From Paracoccaceae bacterium (GTDB lineage: Bacteria; Pseudomonadota; Alphaproteobacteria; Rhodobacterales; Rhodobacteraceae), in NCBI GenBank assembly GCA_028097405.1, contig JAOHEK010000009.1, positions 1 to 64,000 on the forward strand: a DNA stretch of 64,000 bases, given 5' to 3'. A program made the translations under genes and the position numbers. The notes below the pieces were generated by a model. That model saw only the letters and a program-made list of their open reading frames with translations, was not told the origin of the DNA and ran no database searches. Shown piece by piece: positions 54,621 to 63,302 of the stretch. Numbering within the stretch: the stretch's first letter is position 1; every line of letters starts with the position of its first letter.

Positions 54621-55912
54621 TCAGCGGCCAGTCCCAGCGCAGCCGCGGATTCAATCCCACGGGCGACTTCATAAGCGCTGGCCAATCCGTCTTCGTGGAA
54701 CCCATTTCGCATCCAAGCGCCGCAGAACCAAGTTCGGTTCTGACCGTTGATCGCACGGATGGTGTCTTGGGCCGCCAAGGCATGGGCGTCGAACACAGGG
54801 TGTCGAAACGTGGTTTCGTCGTGGATCAGTTCATCGCGGATCATGCCGGTGTCGTTCAGCGTGACGAATAGCGGGTCATCGTCGGGGATCGGCTGCAGCG
54901 AGTTCATCCAATAGGTTAGTGCAATCGGGGCTTTGTCGCCTGCGCCGTTTTCTACATGGCTCCAGGAGGACCAGACCTTGCGGCGCTTTGGCATCGCGAT
55001 CGGATCGGAGTGCAGGATTGCATGGTTCGGCTGATAGCGAATAGCACTAAGCGCGGTTCGCTCGACACCGGTAGCGTCTGACAGCATGGCCAGAGTGTCA
55101 TCGGAATGGGTCGCAAAGACCAGATCGTCAAACTGCTCCCATGTTCCATTCTTGGTCCGTAGTTCAACTCCGAAATCGCCGCGACGGACAGATACCATTG
55201 TGGCTCCCAAACGGATATCAACGCCACGTGATTCCAGTGATTGTTCCAGTCGCCTTACATATTCAACCGAGCCACCTTGGACGGTGTACCATTGGTGGTT
55301 TTCGCTCCAGTCCAGAATGCCGTGGTTACGAAAGAACCGGATCATGGCGGGTGCTGGGAAATTTAGAATGCCGACCTTCGGGGTGGACCAGATCGCGCCG
55401 GAAAAGGGGGCAAGGTAGTAGCGCGTGAACCAATCGGTTAGACCCAGCTTTTGCACCAGATCGCCAATGGTCATGTCGGCGGTCATTGCGCCTTCGGCTT
55501 CCTTGTTGAACTTAATGATGTCGCGGACCATGCGTAGAAACGCGGGTCGCGCTAAATTTCGTCTTTGAGCAAAGACGGCATCGACGCTGGAAAGCCCATA
55601 TTCCAGACCGCCGTCGTTTGCCGAAACACCAAAGGACATCGAGCTTTCGGTGGTCGGCACATCCAATTCCGCAAACAGCTTCACCATATGTGGATAGTTG
55701 GGCTTGTTGAAAACGATGAAACCGGTGTCGACCGGTTGATCGCCGTTCTTGCCAGCAACGACAGTCCGCGCATGGCCCCCCAGACGATTTTCTGTCTCGA
55801 ACAGAACCACTTGATGAGATTTTGAAAGGTAGTGCGCAGCGCCCATCCCAGAAATGCCACCACCGATTACCGCAATCCTCTTTGCGGTCGTCCCGCAGTT
55901 TTCAAACGGCAT
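54617..55912 (-). CDS. FAD-dependent amine-oxidase-like oxidoreductase, first gene of the RpoE-linked operon
   Basis: 431 residues. FAD binding at IAVIGGGISGMGAAHYLSK, then FETENRLGGHARTV, and a C-terminal FCGAWMRNGFHEDGLASAYE segment. The protein is of the NAD/FAD amine oxidase family; in R. sphaeroides the RSP_1091 counterpart has been tied to furan fatty-acid formation in membrane lipids, as recalled from the literature. The start is 20-odd nt after the predicted transcription start, with AAGGAC as ribosome site. Confidence 0.88.
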   Translation of the reverse strand: MPFENCGTTAKRIAVIGGGISGMGAAHYLSKSHQVVLFETENRLGGHARTVVAGKNGDQPVDTGFIVFNKPNYPHMVKLFAELDVPTTESSMSFGVSANDGGLEYGLSSVDAVFAQRRNLARPAFLRMVRDIIKFNKEAEGAMTADMTIGDLVQKLGLTDWFTRYYLAPFSGAIWSTPKVGILNFPAPAMIRFFRNHGILDWSENHQWYTVQGGSVEYVRRLEQSLESRGVDIRLGATMVSVRRGDFGVELRTKNGTWEQFDDLVFATHSDDTLAMLSDATGVERTALSAIRYQPNHAILHSDPIAMPKRRKVWSSWSHVENGAGDKAPIALTYWMNSLQPIPDDDPLFVTLNDTGMIRDELIHDETTFRHPVFDAHALAAQDTIRAINGQNRTWFCGAWMRNGFHEDGLASAYEVARGIESAAALGLAAE

Positions 55913-55939
55913 GTCGTAGTCCTTGTTATCGTTTGAGTC

Positions 55940-55969
55940 TTTGTACGCTGCGAATGGCCGTTCGGATCA
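55940..55969 (-). promoter_or_regulatory. Probable RpoE-type promoter driving the five-gene operon
   Basis: On the minus strand, -35 TGATCC (55969-55964), an 18 bp spacer, and -10 TACAAA (55945-55940) precede the FAD oxidoreductase ATG at 55912 by ~28 nt. The -35 and the 18 bp spacing are the same as in the promoter facing the other way at 56090-56119. Confidence 0.75.
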
Positions 55970-56089
55970 CTTACTTTAATGCGCAGGATACTTTTGTCGC
56001 TAGACGCTGTATAGAGTGTACGAGCATGGATCGAAGGCCTGAGGCGCGAAGTTGATTTTCTGCGATCGTGCGCCGACCCGAATTTAAAT

Positions 56090-56119
56090 TGATCCAATTC
56101 GGAACTGGCTCCGTAAAAG
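56090..56119 (+). promoter_or_regulatory. Probable RpoE-type (autoregulatory) promoter of rpoE-chrR
   Basis: -35 TGATCC (56090-56095), 18 bp spacer, -10 TAAAAG (56114-56119). The TGATCC hexamer matches what I recall of the R. sphaeroides RpoE consensus. It lies ~100 bp before the chosen rpoE start and implies positive autoregulation. Confidence 0.75.
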
Positions 56120-56222
56120 TTTTATGTTGACCACTTATGCGACAGAACGACCTACCAAGCATGCTGGCGGCATAGGGTACGGCCGCCGTATGATTTCTGT
56201 AAGAAATGAGACCCGGGTGGAC

Positions 56223-56771
56223 ATGGAAGAAAAAGTAGCGGCTAACGACAATTGGGTCGCAATGATAGGAAAAGTTCGGGATTCAAAGGATCGCGCAGCT
56301 TTCGCGGCGCTGTTTCAGCACTTTGCCCCTCGGGTGAAGTCATTTTTGATGAAATCTGGCGCGTCGGAAAGCCTTGCGGACGAATGTATGCAGGATGTGA
56401 TGGTAACCCTTTGGACGAAAGCACATCTGTTTGATGCCTCGCGGGCAAGTGCCTCGACATGGGTGTTCACGATTGCGCGGAACAAGAAAATCGATGCATT
56501 GCGCAAAATGCGGCGGCCCGAACCAGAAGACTTGGTCTGGGGCCCTGAAGCCGAGCCCGATGCGGCGGATGTCGTGACGTTGCGTCAAGAAAGCGCGAAG
56601 CTGACAAAGGCGATCTTAGAGTTGCCGCAAAAACAACGCGAGCTAATTGAACGCGTGTATTTCGGCGAGTTAAGTCACAGCGAAATTGCCAAAGTAACAG
56701 GCCTTCCGCTTGGAACGATTAAATCAAGGATTAGGCTGGCGCTGGAGAGACTGCGCCATGCCATGGGATAA
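56223..56771 (+). CDS. rpoE: ECF sigma factor RpoE (singlet-oxygen response type)
   Basis: 182 residues from the ATG at 56223 (MEEKVAANDNWVAMIGKVRD), which lines up with the start of R. sphaeroides RpoE; other in-frame starts at 56190 and 56124 are less likely. Region 2 includes FAALFQHFAPRVKSFLMKSG, DECMQDVMVTLWTKAHLFD and STWVFTIARNKKIDALRK. Region 4 includes QRELIERVYFGELSHSEIAK and GLPLGTIKSRIRLALERLR. Next gene encodes its anti-sigma factor ChrR. In Rhodobacter, singlet oxygen triggers release of RpoE from ChrR. Confidence 0.92.
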   Translation: MEEKVAANDNWVAMIGKVRDSKDRAAFAALFQHFAPRVKSFLMKSGASESLADECMQDVMVTLWTKAHLFDASRASASTWVFTIARNKKIDALRKMRRPEPEDLVWGPEAEPDAADVVTLRQESAKLTKAILELPQKQRELIERVYFGELSHSEIAKVTGLPLGTIKSRIRLALERLRHAMG

Positions 56772-56775
56772 TGAT

Positions 56776-57420
56776 ATGAGTGACGTGAAACATCATCTGA
56801 CCGAAGCTTTGTTGATGAGCTATGCTGCCGGAACGCTGGATGAAGGGTATGCCCTTGTCGCGGCGTCCCATATATCGCTGTGCGACGCCTGTCGTGCCGA
56901 GCTGCAATCTTACGAGGCCGTCGGCGGTTCGCTTATGGACGATGCTGATGCCGTTCATATGTCGGAAGATGCGCTGGAAGCGACGATGGCGCTGATTGAC
57001 GCGGCGCCGGCTGTGCGGCCGCGTGTTCTCAAGTCGGATCGGGTTTTGCCTGGACCAGTTCAGGATTACGTCGGTGGCGATTTGTCGGACGTTCGGTGGC
57101 GTGCGGTTGGCGGCGGTGTTCGTCAGGCCGTGCTGAAGACTGGCGACAAGTCTATGGCGCGTCTTTTGTCCATTCCAGCCGGAGCGGCGATGCCTGATCA
57201 CAGTCACGGTGGTTTGGAACTGACGCTGGTTCTGAAAGGCGCATTCCGCGATGAAGATGGCCGCTTTGGGCCCGGCGACGTCGAAGTCGCGACCGAGCAC
57301 GTGCATCACACTCCAATCGCCGAAGAGGGTGAAGACTGCATCTGTCTTGCAGTGACGGATGCACCCTTGCGTTTCAAAGGCCTTATCCCGCGCATTGCAC
57401 AGCCGTTTATTGGAATTTGA
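56776..57420 (+). CDS. chrR: Anti-sigma factor ChrR (zinc-binding ASD + cupin)
   Basis: 214 residues from the ATG at 56776, four bases after the rpoE stop. The N-terminal anti-sigma domain carries the zinc site H7-x24-H32-x3-C36-x2-C39 (SHISLCDACRAEL), matching ChrR of R. sphaeroides. The C-terminal cupin domain has DHSHGGLELTLVLKG and FGPGDVEVATEHVHHTP with metal-ligand His/Glu. This cupin half is required for the singlet-oxygen signal. Binds RpoE in the cytoplasm and keeps it inactive. Confidence 0.93.
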   Translation: MSDVKHHLTEALLMSYAAGTLDEGYALVAASHISLCDACRAELQSYEAVGGSLMDDADAVHMSEDALEATMALIDAAPAVRPRVLKSDRVLPGPVQDYVGGDLSDVRWRAVGGGVRQAVLKTGDKSMARLLSIPAGAAMPDHSHGGLELTLVLKGAFRDEDGRFGPGDVEVATEHVHHTPIAEEGEDCICLAVTDAPLRFKGLIPRIAQPFIGI

Positions 57421-57455
57421 TTTCCAGCGGTCAGGCGAAGATCAGCTTTGATGCG

Positions 57456-57785
57456 TCATATGGTATCGGGTGATCTGCGGCTTAGGTAGACTAGGATCAA
57501 TGTGGCGATTGCGGGCAGTGTTTGAAGCGCAAGTGTTTTGATCGTGACCGTTGCCGCCCCGACTACGCCTGCGATGGCGACGAACATCAAAAAGCAGATG
57601 GCGACTTTTGTTTGCCAGGCCGCGTCGCTGATGAAGAGGGCCCAAGTCAATCCAATCGCAAGAAAAGAGTTATAAATTCCTTGGTTGGCCGCCATCTGAA
57701 CAGATTGTGCAAAAAGCTCGAACCAAGCGATATAGAAGTGCAGCAAGGCTATTGCTGCGATCAGTGCCAATGAAGCTATTCGCAT
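57456..57785 (-). CDS. DUF1304 membrane protein
   Basis: 109 residues with four hydrophobic segments. LLHFYIAWFELFAQ, AANQGIYNSFLAIGLTWALF and the GAATVTIKTLALQTLPA end are typical of the DUF1304 family of small inner-membrane proteins. Function unknown. It converges with chrR. Confidence 0.87.
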   Translation of the reverse strand: MRIASLALIAAIALLHFYIAWFELFAQSVQMAANQGIYNSFLAIGLTWALFISDAAWQTKVAICFLMFVAIAGVVGAATVTIKTLALQTLPAIATLILVYLSRRSPDTI

Positions 57786-57868
57786 GCCGGTCCCTCTGAT
57801 CGCCTTTGGAGTGCTAGAATAACAGAGGTCATTCCATTGGGGTTGTTAAAGTTTGTTTCCGTGTATGC

Positions 57869-58762
57869 CTAGTGGTTGGAAGCTCTTTGCGAAAAACTTG
57901 CGCGAAGATGATCGGCGGCTGCGTTGACCGCGGGGTTCGGTTCCTTGGCTACCAATAGACCTAATGCATATTTCGGAAGTTTCGGCAGCCCAAAGCGCGC
58001 GGGCACTTCGATGATATTGCCATCCAACGAAGACGTCGGGATCGGCGCCACGGCAAGATCGGCCAAGATTGCTGCGCGCTGGCCCGAGATATGCGCACTT
58101 TGGAAAGCGATGCGCCAAGCGCGGTCCTGATCGTTTAGCGCACCCAATGCAGCAATGCGCCAAGCACAACTTTCTTCCCAAACGCTGACTGGCAGGGGGT
58201 CTTGTTCGGCGGCGACACCGCCAAGGCACGTGGCCCAGACCAGCTGTTCCCGGTAGACGACTTCTGCGTCGTTGTGTTTGAAGCCCGCTTCGCAAGTAAT
58301 GAGCGTCATGTCTAGATTGCCGCGATGAAGCTGTTCGATCATGCGATCTGTGGTGTCGACCGTCACATTGATCGAAACGCCGGGGTGGCTGTCAGCAAAG
58401 CGGCGTAACATATCGACCAGAAACCGCTCGGCCACGTCATCGGGCGCGCCAAGGCGGACGACACCTTCGATTTCGGGCTGAACGAAACGCGCAACGGCAT
58501 CCCTGTTCAGCGCAAGCATCCGGCGGGCATGTTCCAACAAAAATGCCCCATCCGCGGTCAGTGCCACCGAACGGCTGTCGCGGGTGAAAATGGCACGGCC
58601 TAAGATATCTTCCATCTTTTTCACCTGCATCGAAATCGCAGAGGGTGTGCGGTGAACGACTGATGCGGCGGCAGAAAAACTGCCTGTTTCCGCAATGGCG
58701 ATCAGCGTTTTCAGCAAGTCTAAGTCCAGAAGCGGTACAATCGGAGATCTTGGTGCATTCAT
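57869..58762 (-). CDS. LysR-family transcriptional regulator
   Basis: 297 residues from the ATG at 58762. An N-terminal winged HTH (LDLDLLKTLIAIAETGSFSA, then ASVVHRTPSAISMQVKKMED) is followed by a ligand-binding domain. Divergently faces the DUF1127 gene; the gap carries the palindrome at 58796-58813, a good candidate for its binding. Target genes and effector are not evident. Confidence 0.9.
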   Translation of the reverse strand: MNAPRSPIVPLLDLDLLKTLIAIAETGSFSAAASVVHRTPSAISMQVKKMEDILGRAIFTRDSRSVALTADGAFLLEHARRMLALNRDAVARFVQPEIEGVVRLGAPDDVAERFLVDMLRRFADSHPGVSINVTVDTTDRMIEQLHRGNLDMTLITCEAGFKHNDAEVVYREQLVWATCLGGVAAEQDPLPVSVWEESCAWRIAALGALNDQDRAWRIAFQSAHISGQRAAILADLAVAPIPTSSLDGNIIEVPARFGLPKLPKYALGLLVAKEPNPAVNAAADHLRASFSQRASNH

Positions 58763-58795
58763 TTGATCATCTTTCAGATTTTCTGACAGATGCAT

Positions 58796-58813
58796 TCAAA
58801 TCTATTCGTTTGA
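58796..58813. promoter_or_regulatory. Possible LysR operator palindrome
   Basis: TCAAA (58796-58800) and TTTGA (58809-58813) separated by 8 bp form a LysR-type inverted repeat in the divergent gap, 34 bp upstream of the LysR start. Confidence 0.45.
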
Positions 58814-58891
58814 TTGAGGTGTGTCCAGAGCGCATGTTCAAACCCGAGGCCGTCGCGACGTCTTTTGGTTACTTAAATAGGGAATAGAGAC

Positions 58892-59146
58892 ATGGCATTT
58901 CTAACAGACCAAGACCAATCATCAGGGCATCCGCTGTTCGAGCTTGCGGATCGTCTTTTGAAACGCAGATTGCGCTTTAAAGCCCGAAAACAGCTGAACC
59001 ATGTTTTAGAGCTAGATGATCGATTGCTTGACGACGTTGGCGTGACCCGCAGCGACGTGCAGCGCGCCCTAAATCAGACCCTGTCGCAGGATGCGGCGAC
59101 GCAGCTTTATCAGTCATCGCTTGGACGACACGCCCGTTGGATGTGA
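58892..59146 (+). CDS. DUF1127 small protein
   Basis: 84 residues. KARKQLNHVLELDDRLLDDV and GVTRSDVQRALNQ match DUF1127 (YjiS-like), a family of small, basic, Arg-rich proteins. In alphaproteobacteria some members bind RNA and influence small-RNA metabolism or phosphate-related regulation. Divergent from the LysR gene, of which it may be a target. A perfect hairpin lies downstream. Confidence 0.85.
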   Translation: MAFLTDQDQSSGHPLFELADRLLKRRLRFKARKQLNHVLELDDRLLDDVGVTRSDVQRALNQTLSQDAATQLYQSSLGRHARWM

Positions 59147-59196
59147 TCTTTGAAGCTTTCATGCTAGGTGACAAGATAGCACTCCATAACATGTGA

Positions 59197-59221
59197 CTCT
59201 GCCCCAAGTGCTGGGGCAGAG
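59197..59221. terminator. Perfect 9 bp hairpin between DUF1127 and the DNA ligase gene
   Basis: CTCTGCCCC (59197-59205) pairs with GGGGCAGAG (59213-59221), loop AAGTGCT. There is no T-run after it. It ends 10 bp before the ligase ATG, so it could end DUF1127 transcription or shape the ligase leader. Confidence 0.5.
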
Positions 59222-59231
59222 CGGTCGGGAC

Positions 59232-60830
59232 ATGAAACGATTTGCAGCGTTGTTCACGGCGCTTGATCAGACGACGAAAACCAACGCCAAGGTGGCAGCC
59301 CTTGCCGATTACTTCAAAACGGCCCCCGATACAGACCGGATGTGGACGATTGCGCTTTTGTCTGGTCGTCGCCCAAAGCGAACCGTTACCACTGCGCAGC
59401 TTCGGGAATGGGCCAGCGCCCGGGCGGGATTGCCGCAATGGCTGTTTGAGGAAAGCTATCCCATCGTGGGCGATCTTGCCGAGACGATTGCCCTGATCCT
59501 GCCCGAACCGTCAAAGACGTCGGATCAAAGTTTAACGGACCACATCAAAGCAATCCGCGCGTTGAAGGATTTGCCCGAGGACGACCGGAAAACGGGCATT
59601 CTGGACATTTGGGATCGCTTGCCAGCGACCGAGCGATTTGTGTTCAACAAGTTAATCACTGGCGGGTTTCGCATGGGCGTCAGCCAGAAACTGATGACAC
59701 GTGCTTTGTCGCGGGCCACTGATATTGAGGAAACCGAATTGGCGCATCGTTTGATGGGCGATTGGACACCCGAGACATCAAGCTTCGAAAGCCTTATTCT
59801 TGCACCTGACCCAGGCGCGGATTTGTCGAAGCCTTACCCGTTCTATCTGGCCTACCAATTGGACGGTGACGTAGCCGCGCTTGGTGATCCCGCCGATTGG
59901 ACAGCCGAACATAAGTGGGATGGAATCCGGGGCCAAGTTATCGTCCGAGGTGGGCAGCATTTCACGTGGTCACGGGGCGAAGAACTTATGACGGATCGGT
60001 TTCCGGAATTCGCAGCATTGGCCGATTTTCTGCCCGACGGCACGGTGTTGGACGGCGAGCTTTTGGCGTGGGACCCTATTGCCGACGCGCCGCAAAGCTT
60101 CAACGCACTGCAAAAAAGGATCGGTCGAAAGACAGTGCCTAAAAAACTGCTGAGCGAGGTGCCGGTGGTTTTGCGGGCCTATGATCTATTGGAAACGGGC
60201 GGCGCGGACATTCGGGCGTGGCCTTTTGAAAAGCGTCGCGCGGGATTGGACGATCTGATCGCCAAAGTTCCGGGCGAGGTGCCGTTGCGGCTTTCCCCTC
60301 AATTGACGTTCAAGACATGGGACGTTCTTGCTAACCAGCGCGCGATAGCCCGCGACTTGGGCGCGGAAGGGGTGATGCTGAAACGCAAAGACAGCCCATA
60401 CCGTGACGGGCGCAAGAAAGGCGATTGGTGGAAGTGGAAGCTTGATCCGCTGACGATCGACGCCGTGATGATTTATGCCCAAGCCGGGCACGGGCGGCGG
60501 GCCAACTTGTTCACCGATTTCACCTTTGCGGTTTGGTCCGGCAACGATCTGGTGCCGGTCACGAAAGCCTATTCCGGTCTGACCGACGCGGAATTTCGCG
60601 AAATCACCGCATGGGTTAAGAAAAACACCCTAGAACGGTTTGGTCCCGTTAGATCGGTGCAGGCTGCCCATGTGTTCGAGATTGCCTTTGAAGGCATCCA
60701 ATCCAGCACGCGCCACAAGTCGGGCATTGCGTTGCGGTTTCCAAGGATGAGCCGCTGGCGCAAAGACAAACCAATTGCCGAGGCAAATACCTTGGACGAT
60801 CTGAAAGAGATGCTGACGATTTACGGGTAA
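59232..60830 (+). CDS. ATP-dependent DNA ligase
   Basis: 532 residues from the ATG at 59232. The adenylation motif is K228 in EHKWDGIRGQ, with downstream ligase motifs FPEFAALADFLPDGTVLDGELLAWD, EGVMLKRKDSPY and WWKWK. An N-terminal ~200-residue DNA-binding domain is present. It resembles the ligases usually found beside a ligase-associated helicase and exonuclease, but neither gene is in the neighbouring sequence. It is not the NAD-dependent replicative ligase. Confidence 0.92.
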   Translation: MKRFAALFTALDQTTKTNAKVAALADYFKTAPDTDRMWTIALLSGRRPKRTVTTAQLREWASARAGLPQWLFEESYPIVGDLAETIALILPEPSKTSDQSLTDHIKAIRALKDLPEDDRKTGILDIWDRLPATERFVFNKLITGGFRMGVSQKLMTRALSRATDIEETELAHRLMGDWTPETSSFESLILAPDPGADLSKPYPFYLAYQLDGDVAALGDPADWTAEHKWDGIRGQVIVRGGQHFTWSRGEELMTDRFPEFAALADFLPDGTVLDGELLAWDPIADAPQSFNALQKRIGRKTVPKKLLSEVPVVLRAYDLLETGGADIRAWPFEKRRAGLDDLIAKVPGEVPLRLSPQLTFKTWDVLANQRAIARDLGAEGVMLKRKDSPYRDGRKKGDWWKWKLDPLTIDAVMIYAQAGHGRRANLFTDFTFAVWSGNDLVPVTKAYSGLTDAEFREITAWVKKNTLERFGPVRSVQAAHVFEIAFEGIQSSTRHKSGIALRFPRMSRWRKDKPIAEANTLDDLKEMLTIYG

Positions 60831-60913
60831 CGATTACGCAGAAAAACCAACGGGTTTCTTGATTGGTGCCATCGGGCGCTTTAGACGGAACCTAACCAAT
60901 GAGGACAAGTCTA

Positions 60914-62734
60914 ATGCAGTTTACGCCAACAAGAGTTTTCGATGCCGATACGTCCGGTTCTGGCCAGTTCGGTGATCTGCCCGAGTGGGACTTGACCGAT
61001 CTATACACCAGTCCCGATGCGCCTGAGTTTAAGCGCGACATGGAATTCGTCGAAACCGCCTGTGCGGAATTCGCGACCGACTTTGAAGGCAAGCTGGCTG
61101 ATCTGGAAGGCGACGGAATGTTGGCGTGCATTCAACGCTATGAAAAGATCAACGGTACGGCCGGGCGGATCATGTCATTCGTCGGTTTGCGGTACTACCA
61201 GAACACGACGGACGCAGAGATCGCCAAGGTTATGGCGGACGCTCAGGACAAGATCACCACGTATACGACACCGTTGGTCTTTTTCACATTGGAGCTGAAC
61301 CGGGTCGAGGATGGCGTGTTTAGCGCTTGGTACGATGGCAACCCCGATTTGGAACGCTACAAGCCTGTTTTCGACCGGATGCGCGCCATGCGTCCGCATC
61401 AATTGTCGGATGAATTAGAGCGTTTCCTGCATGATCAATCGACGGTTGGTGCCGCGGCCTGGAACCGGTTGTTTGACGAAACCGTTGCTGGGCTAACATT
61501 TGTTGTCGACGGGGAAGAAAAGAACCTTGAAGCCACGCTTGATGGATTGACGGATAAGGATCGTTCCAAGCGCGAAGCTGCCGCACGCGAAGTTGCCGCT
61601 GTTTTTGGCGAAAACGTTAAGCTTTTTGCCCGCGTCCACAACACGCTTGCCAAGGAAAAGGAAATCGAGGACCGCTGGCGGAAGATGCCAACGCCTCAGT
61701 CCGGGCGGCATCTGTCCAATCACGTAGAACCCGAAGTTGTCGAGGCGTTGCGGAACGCCGTCGTCGCGGCTTACCCCAAGTTGTCGCACCGCTATTACGA
61801 GCTGAAGCGCGGCTGGATGGGTCTGGACAAGATGGAGGTGTGGGATCGCAATGCGCCTCTGCCGTTGGAATCTGATCGCCTTGTGGGTTGGGAAGAAGCC
61901 CGCGCCACAGTTCTGGGCGCTTACGGTGGATTTGATCCCGAAATGGCCAAAATGGCCGAGCCATTCTTTGACAAGGGCTGGATCGACGCGCCGGTGAAGC
62001 CCGGCAAGGCTCCGGGCGCCTTCGCGCATCCAACGGTGACGGATGTGCACCCTTACGTGATGCTGAACTATCTTGGCAAACCACGCGACGTGATGACACT
62101 GGCCCATGAATTAGGCCACGGCGTTCATCAGTGTTTGGCGGCCGATCAAGGTGAATTGCTGTCATCCACGCCTTTGACCCTTGCGGAAACCGCCAGCGTC
62201 TTTGGTGAAATGCTGACGTTCCGCAAACTGCTGGCCGATGCACCAAGCCCAGCCGAGCGAAAAATCCTGCTGGCCGGTAAGGTCGAGGACATGATTAACA
62301 CCGTCGTGCGCCAAATCGCGTTCTATGACTTTGAATGCAAACTGCACGATGCCCGCGGCCAAGGCGAACTGACACCCGACGATATCGGGGAATTGTGGAT
62401 GTCTGTGCAGGGCGAAAGCCTTGGCCCAGCGTTCACCTTCATGGACGGTTATGAAAACTTCTGGGCCTACATCCCGCACTTCGTCCACTCACCCTTCTAT
62501 GTCTACGCCTATGCCTTCGGTGACGGCTTGGTAAATGCGCTTTACGCGGTCTACGAAGAAGGCGACCCGGACTTCCAAACCAAGTATTTCGACATGCTGA
62601 AAGCGGGCGGGTCCAAGCACCACAAAGAACTTCTGGCTCCCTTCGGACTGGACGCTAGCGATCCGGCGTTCTGGGACAAAGGCTTGTCGATGATCTCGGG
62701 CTTTATTGACGAGTTGGAGGCTATGGAGGGGTAA
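60914..62734 (+). CDS. pepF: M3-family oligoendopeptidase F
   Basis: 606 residues from the ATG at 60914, preceded by GAGGA at 8 nt (an ATG at 60899 with weaker ribosome site is the alternative). The zinc motif is H398-E-L-G-H402 (TLAHELGHGVHQCLA). The long helical N-terminal half and the blocks PYVMLNYLGKPRDV and LSSTPLTLAETASVFGEMLTF are PepF-like. It degrades peptides of ~5-20 residues in the cytoplasm. Confidence 0.94.
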   Translation: MQFTPTRVFDADTSGSGQFGDLPEWDLTDLYTSPDAPEFKRDMEFVETACAEFATDFEGKLADLEGDGMLACIQRYEKINGTAGRIMSFVGLRYYQNTTDAEIAKVMADAQDKITTYTTPLVFFTLELNRVEDGVFSAWYDGNPDLERYKPVFDRMRAMRPHQLSDELERFLHDQSTVGAAAWNRLFDETVAGLTFVVDGEEKNLEATLDGLTDKDRSKREAAAREVAAVFGENVKLFARVHNTLAKEKEIEDRWRKMPTPQSGRHLSNHVEPEVVEALRNAVVAAYPKLSHRYYELKRGWMGLDKMEVWDRNAPLPLESDRLVGWEEARATVLGAYGGFDPEMAKMAEPFFDKGWIDAPVKPGKAPGAFAHPTVTDVHPYVMLNYLGKPRDVMTLAHELGHGVHQCLAADQGELLSSTPLTLAETASVFGEMLTFRKLLADAPSPAERKILLAGKVEDMINTVVRQIAFYDFECKLHDARGQGELTPDDIGELWMSVQGESLGPAFTFMDGYENFWAYIPHFVHSPFYVYAYAFGDGLVNALYAVYEEGDPDFQTKYFDMLKAGGSKHHKELLAPFGLDASDPAFWDKGLSMISGFIDELEAMEG

Positions 62735-62736
62735 TA

Positions 62737-63258
62737 TTGCCTCTTCACTTCGAGACGAAGCAGGGCTTCGAGGCTGGCAAGGTCAGCCACGATTTCCCTG
62801 TGAAACGGCGATCCTTGATGTGGATTGGTTGGTCTATTGCTGTTGTATGCGTCTTTAATCTGTCCGCTATGGCCGTATGGCCTGAAACAGCGTCAGTTTT
62901 TGACGTGGTGTGTTCAATGCTCGGACTAGTTGGCGGTTGGGGACTTCTCCGGATGGCCAAGAATGTCAAATGGATTACCGTGAACCGCGAGGCCATTCAG
63001 TTCCATCCTGTCGCGGTTGAAGTACGGTTTTCGGATATCGAAAGCCTCTATTTACCATCGCGGGTCGAACGTCATGACAACCCGCCAAACATGGTCGGTC
63101 AACTCACGTTAACTAAGAAGACAGCAGATGCTCGATTCATACTAGGCGCGTTGTCCCAATATCAGAGAACATGCCGATTGAATGTGGCTGGATGTGACTC
63201 TGATGCTTTGGTTTCCTTCGTGCGCGAAAGAGTACCAAAGATCGAAATTGGTGTATGA
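62737..63258 (+). CDS. Hypothetical membrane protein
   Basis: 173 residues with a TTG start at 62737, six nt after a strong GGAGGGG and 2 bp after the pepF stop. Two hydrophobic segments (IGWSIAVVCVFNLSAMAVW, VVCSMLGLVGGWGLLRMA) precede a soluble ~95-residue domain with a PH-like strand pattern (KWITVNREAIQFHPVAVE, VRFSDIESLYLPSRVERHDN). No family identified. Confidence 0.65.
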   Translation: MPLHFETKQGFEAGKVSHDFPVKRRSLMWIGWSIAVVCVFNLSAMAVWPETASVFDVVCSMLGLVGGWGLLRMAKNVKWITVNREAIQFHPVAVEVRFSDIESLYLPSRVERHDNPPNMVGQLTLTKKTADARFILGALSQYQRTCRLNVAGCDSDALVSFVRERVPKIEIGV

Positions 63259-63302
63259 TGATTATCGAGATTTTCTTGGAGCCAATGTGACAAGGTTTTT
63301 TG

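Larger units (their letters stand above)
55913..56222. other. Divergent regulatory region between the operon and rpoE
   Basis: 310 bp without a gene. It contains the two RpoE-like promoters back to back (55940-55969 minus, 56090-56119 plus), ~120 bp apart, and the ~100 nt leader of the rpoE transcript. The open frame starting at 56124 is out of place because it would begin within a few bases of the predicted transcription start. Confidence 0.7.

Noticed and set aside
56124-56222. Starting rpoE at 56124
   Set aside because: This ATG is only ~5 bp after the predicted -10 hexamer, so it would lie at or before the transcription start. The 56223 start matches the Rhodobacter protein.
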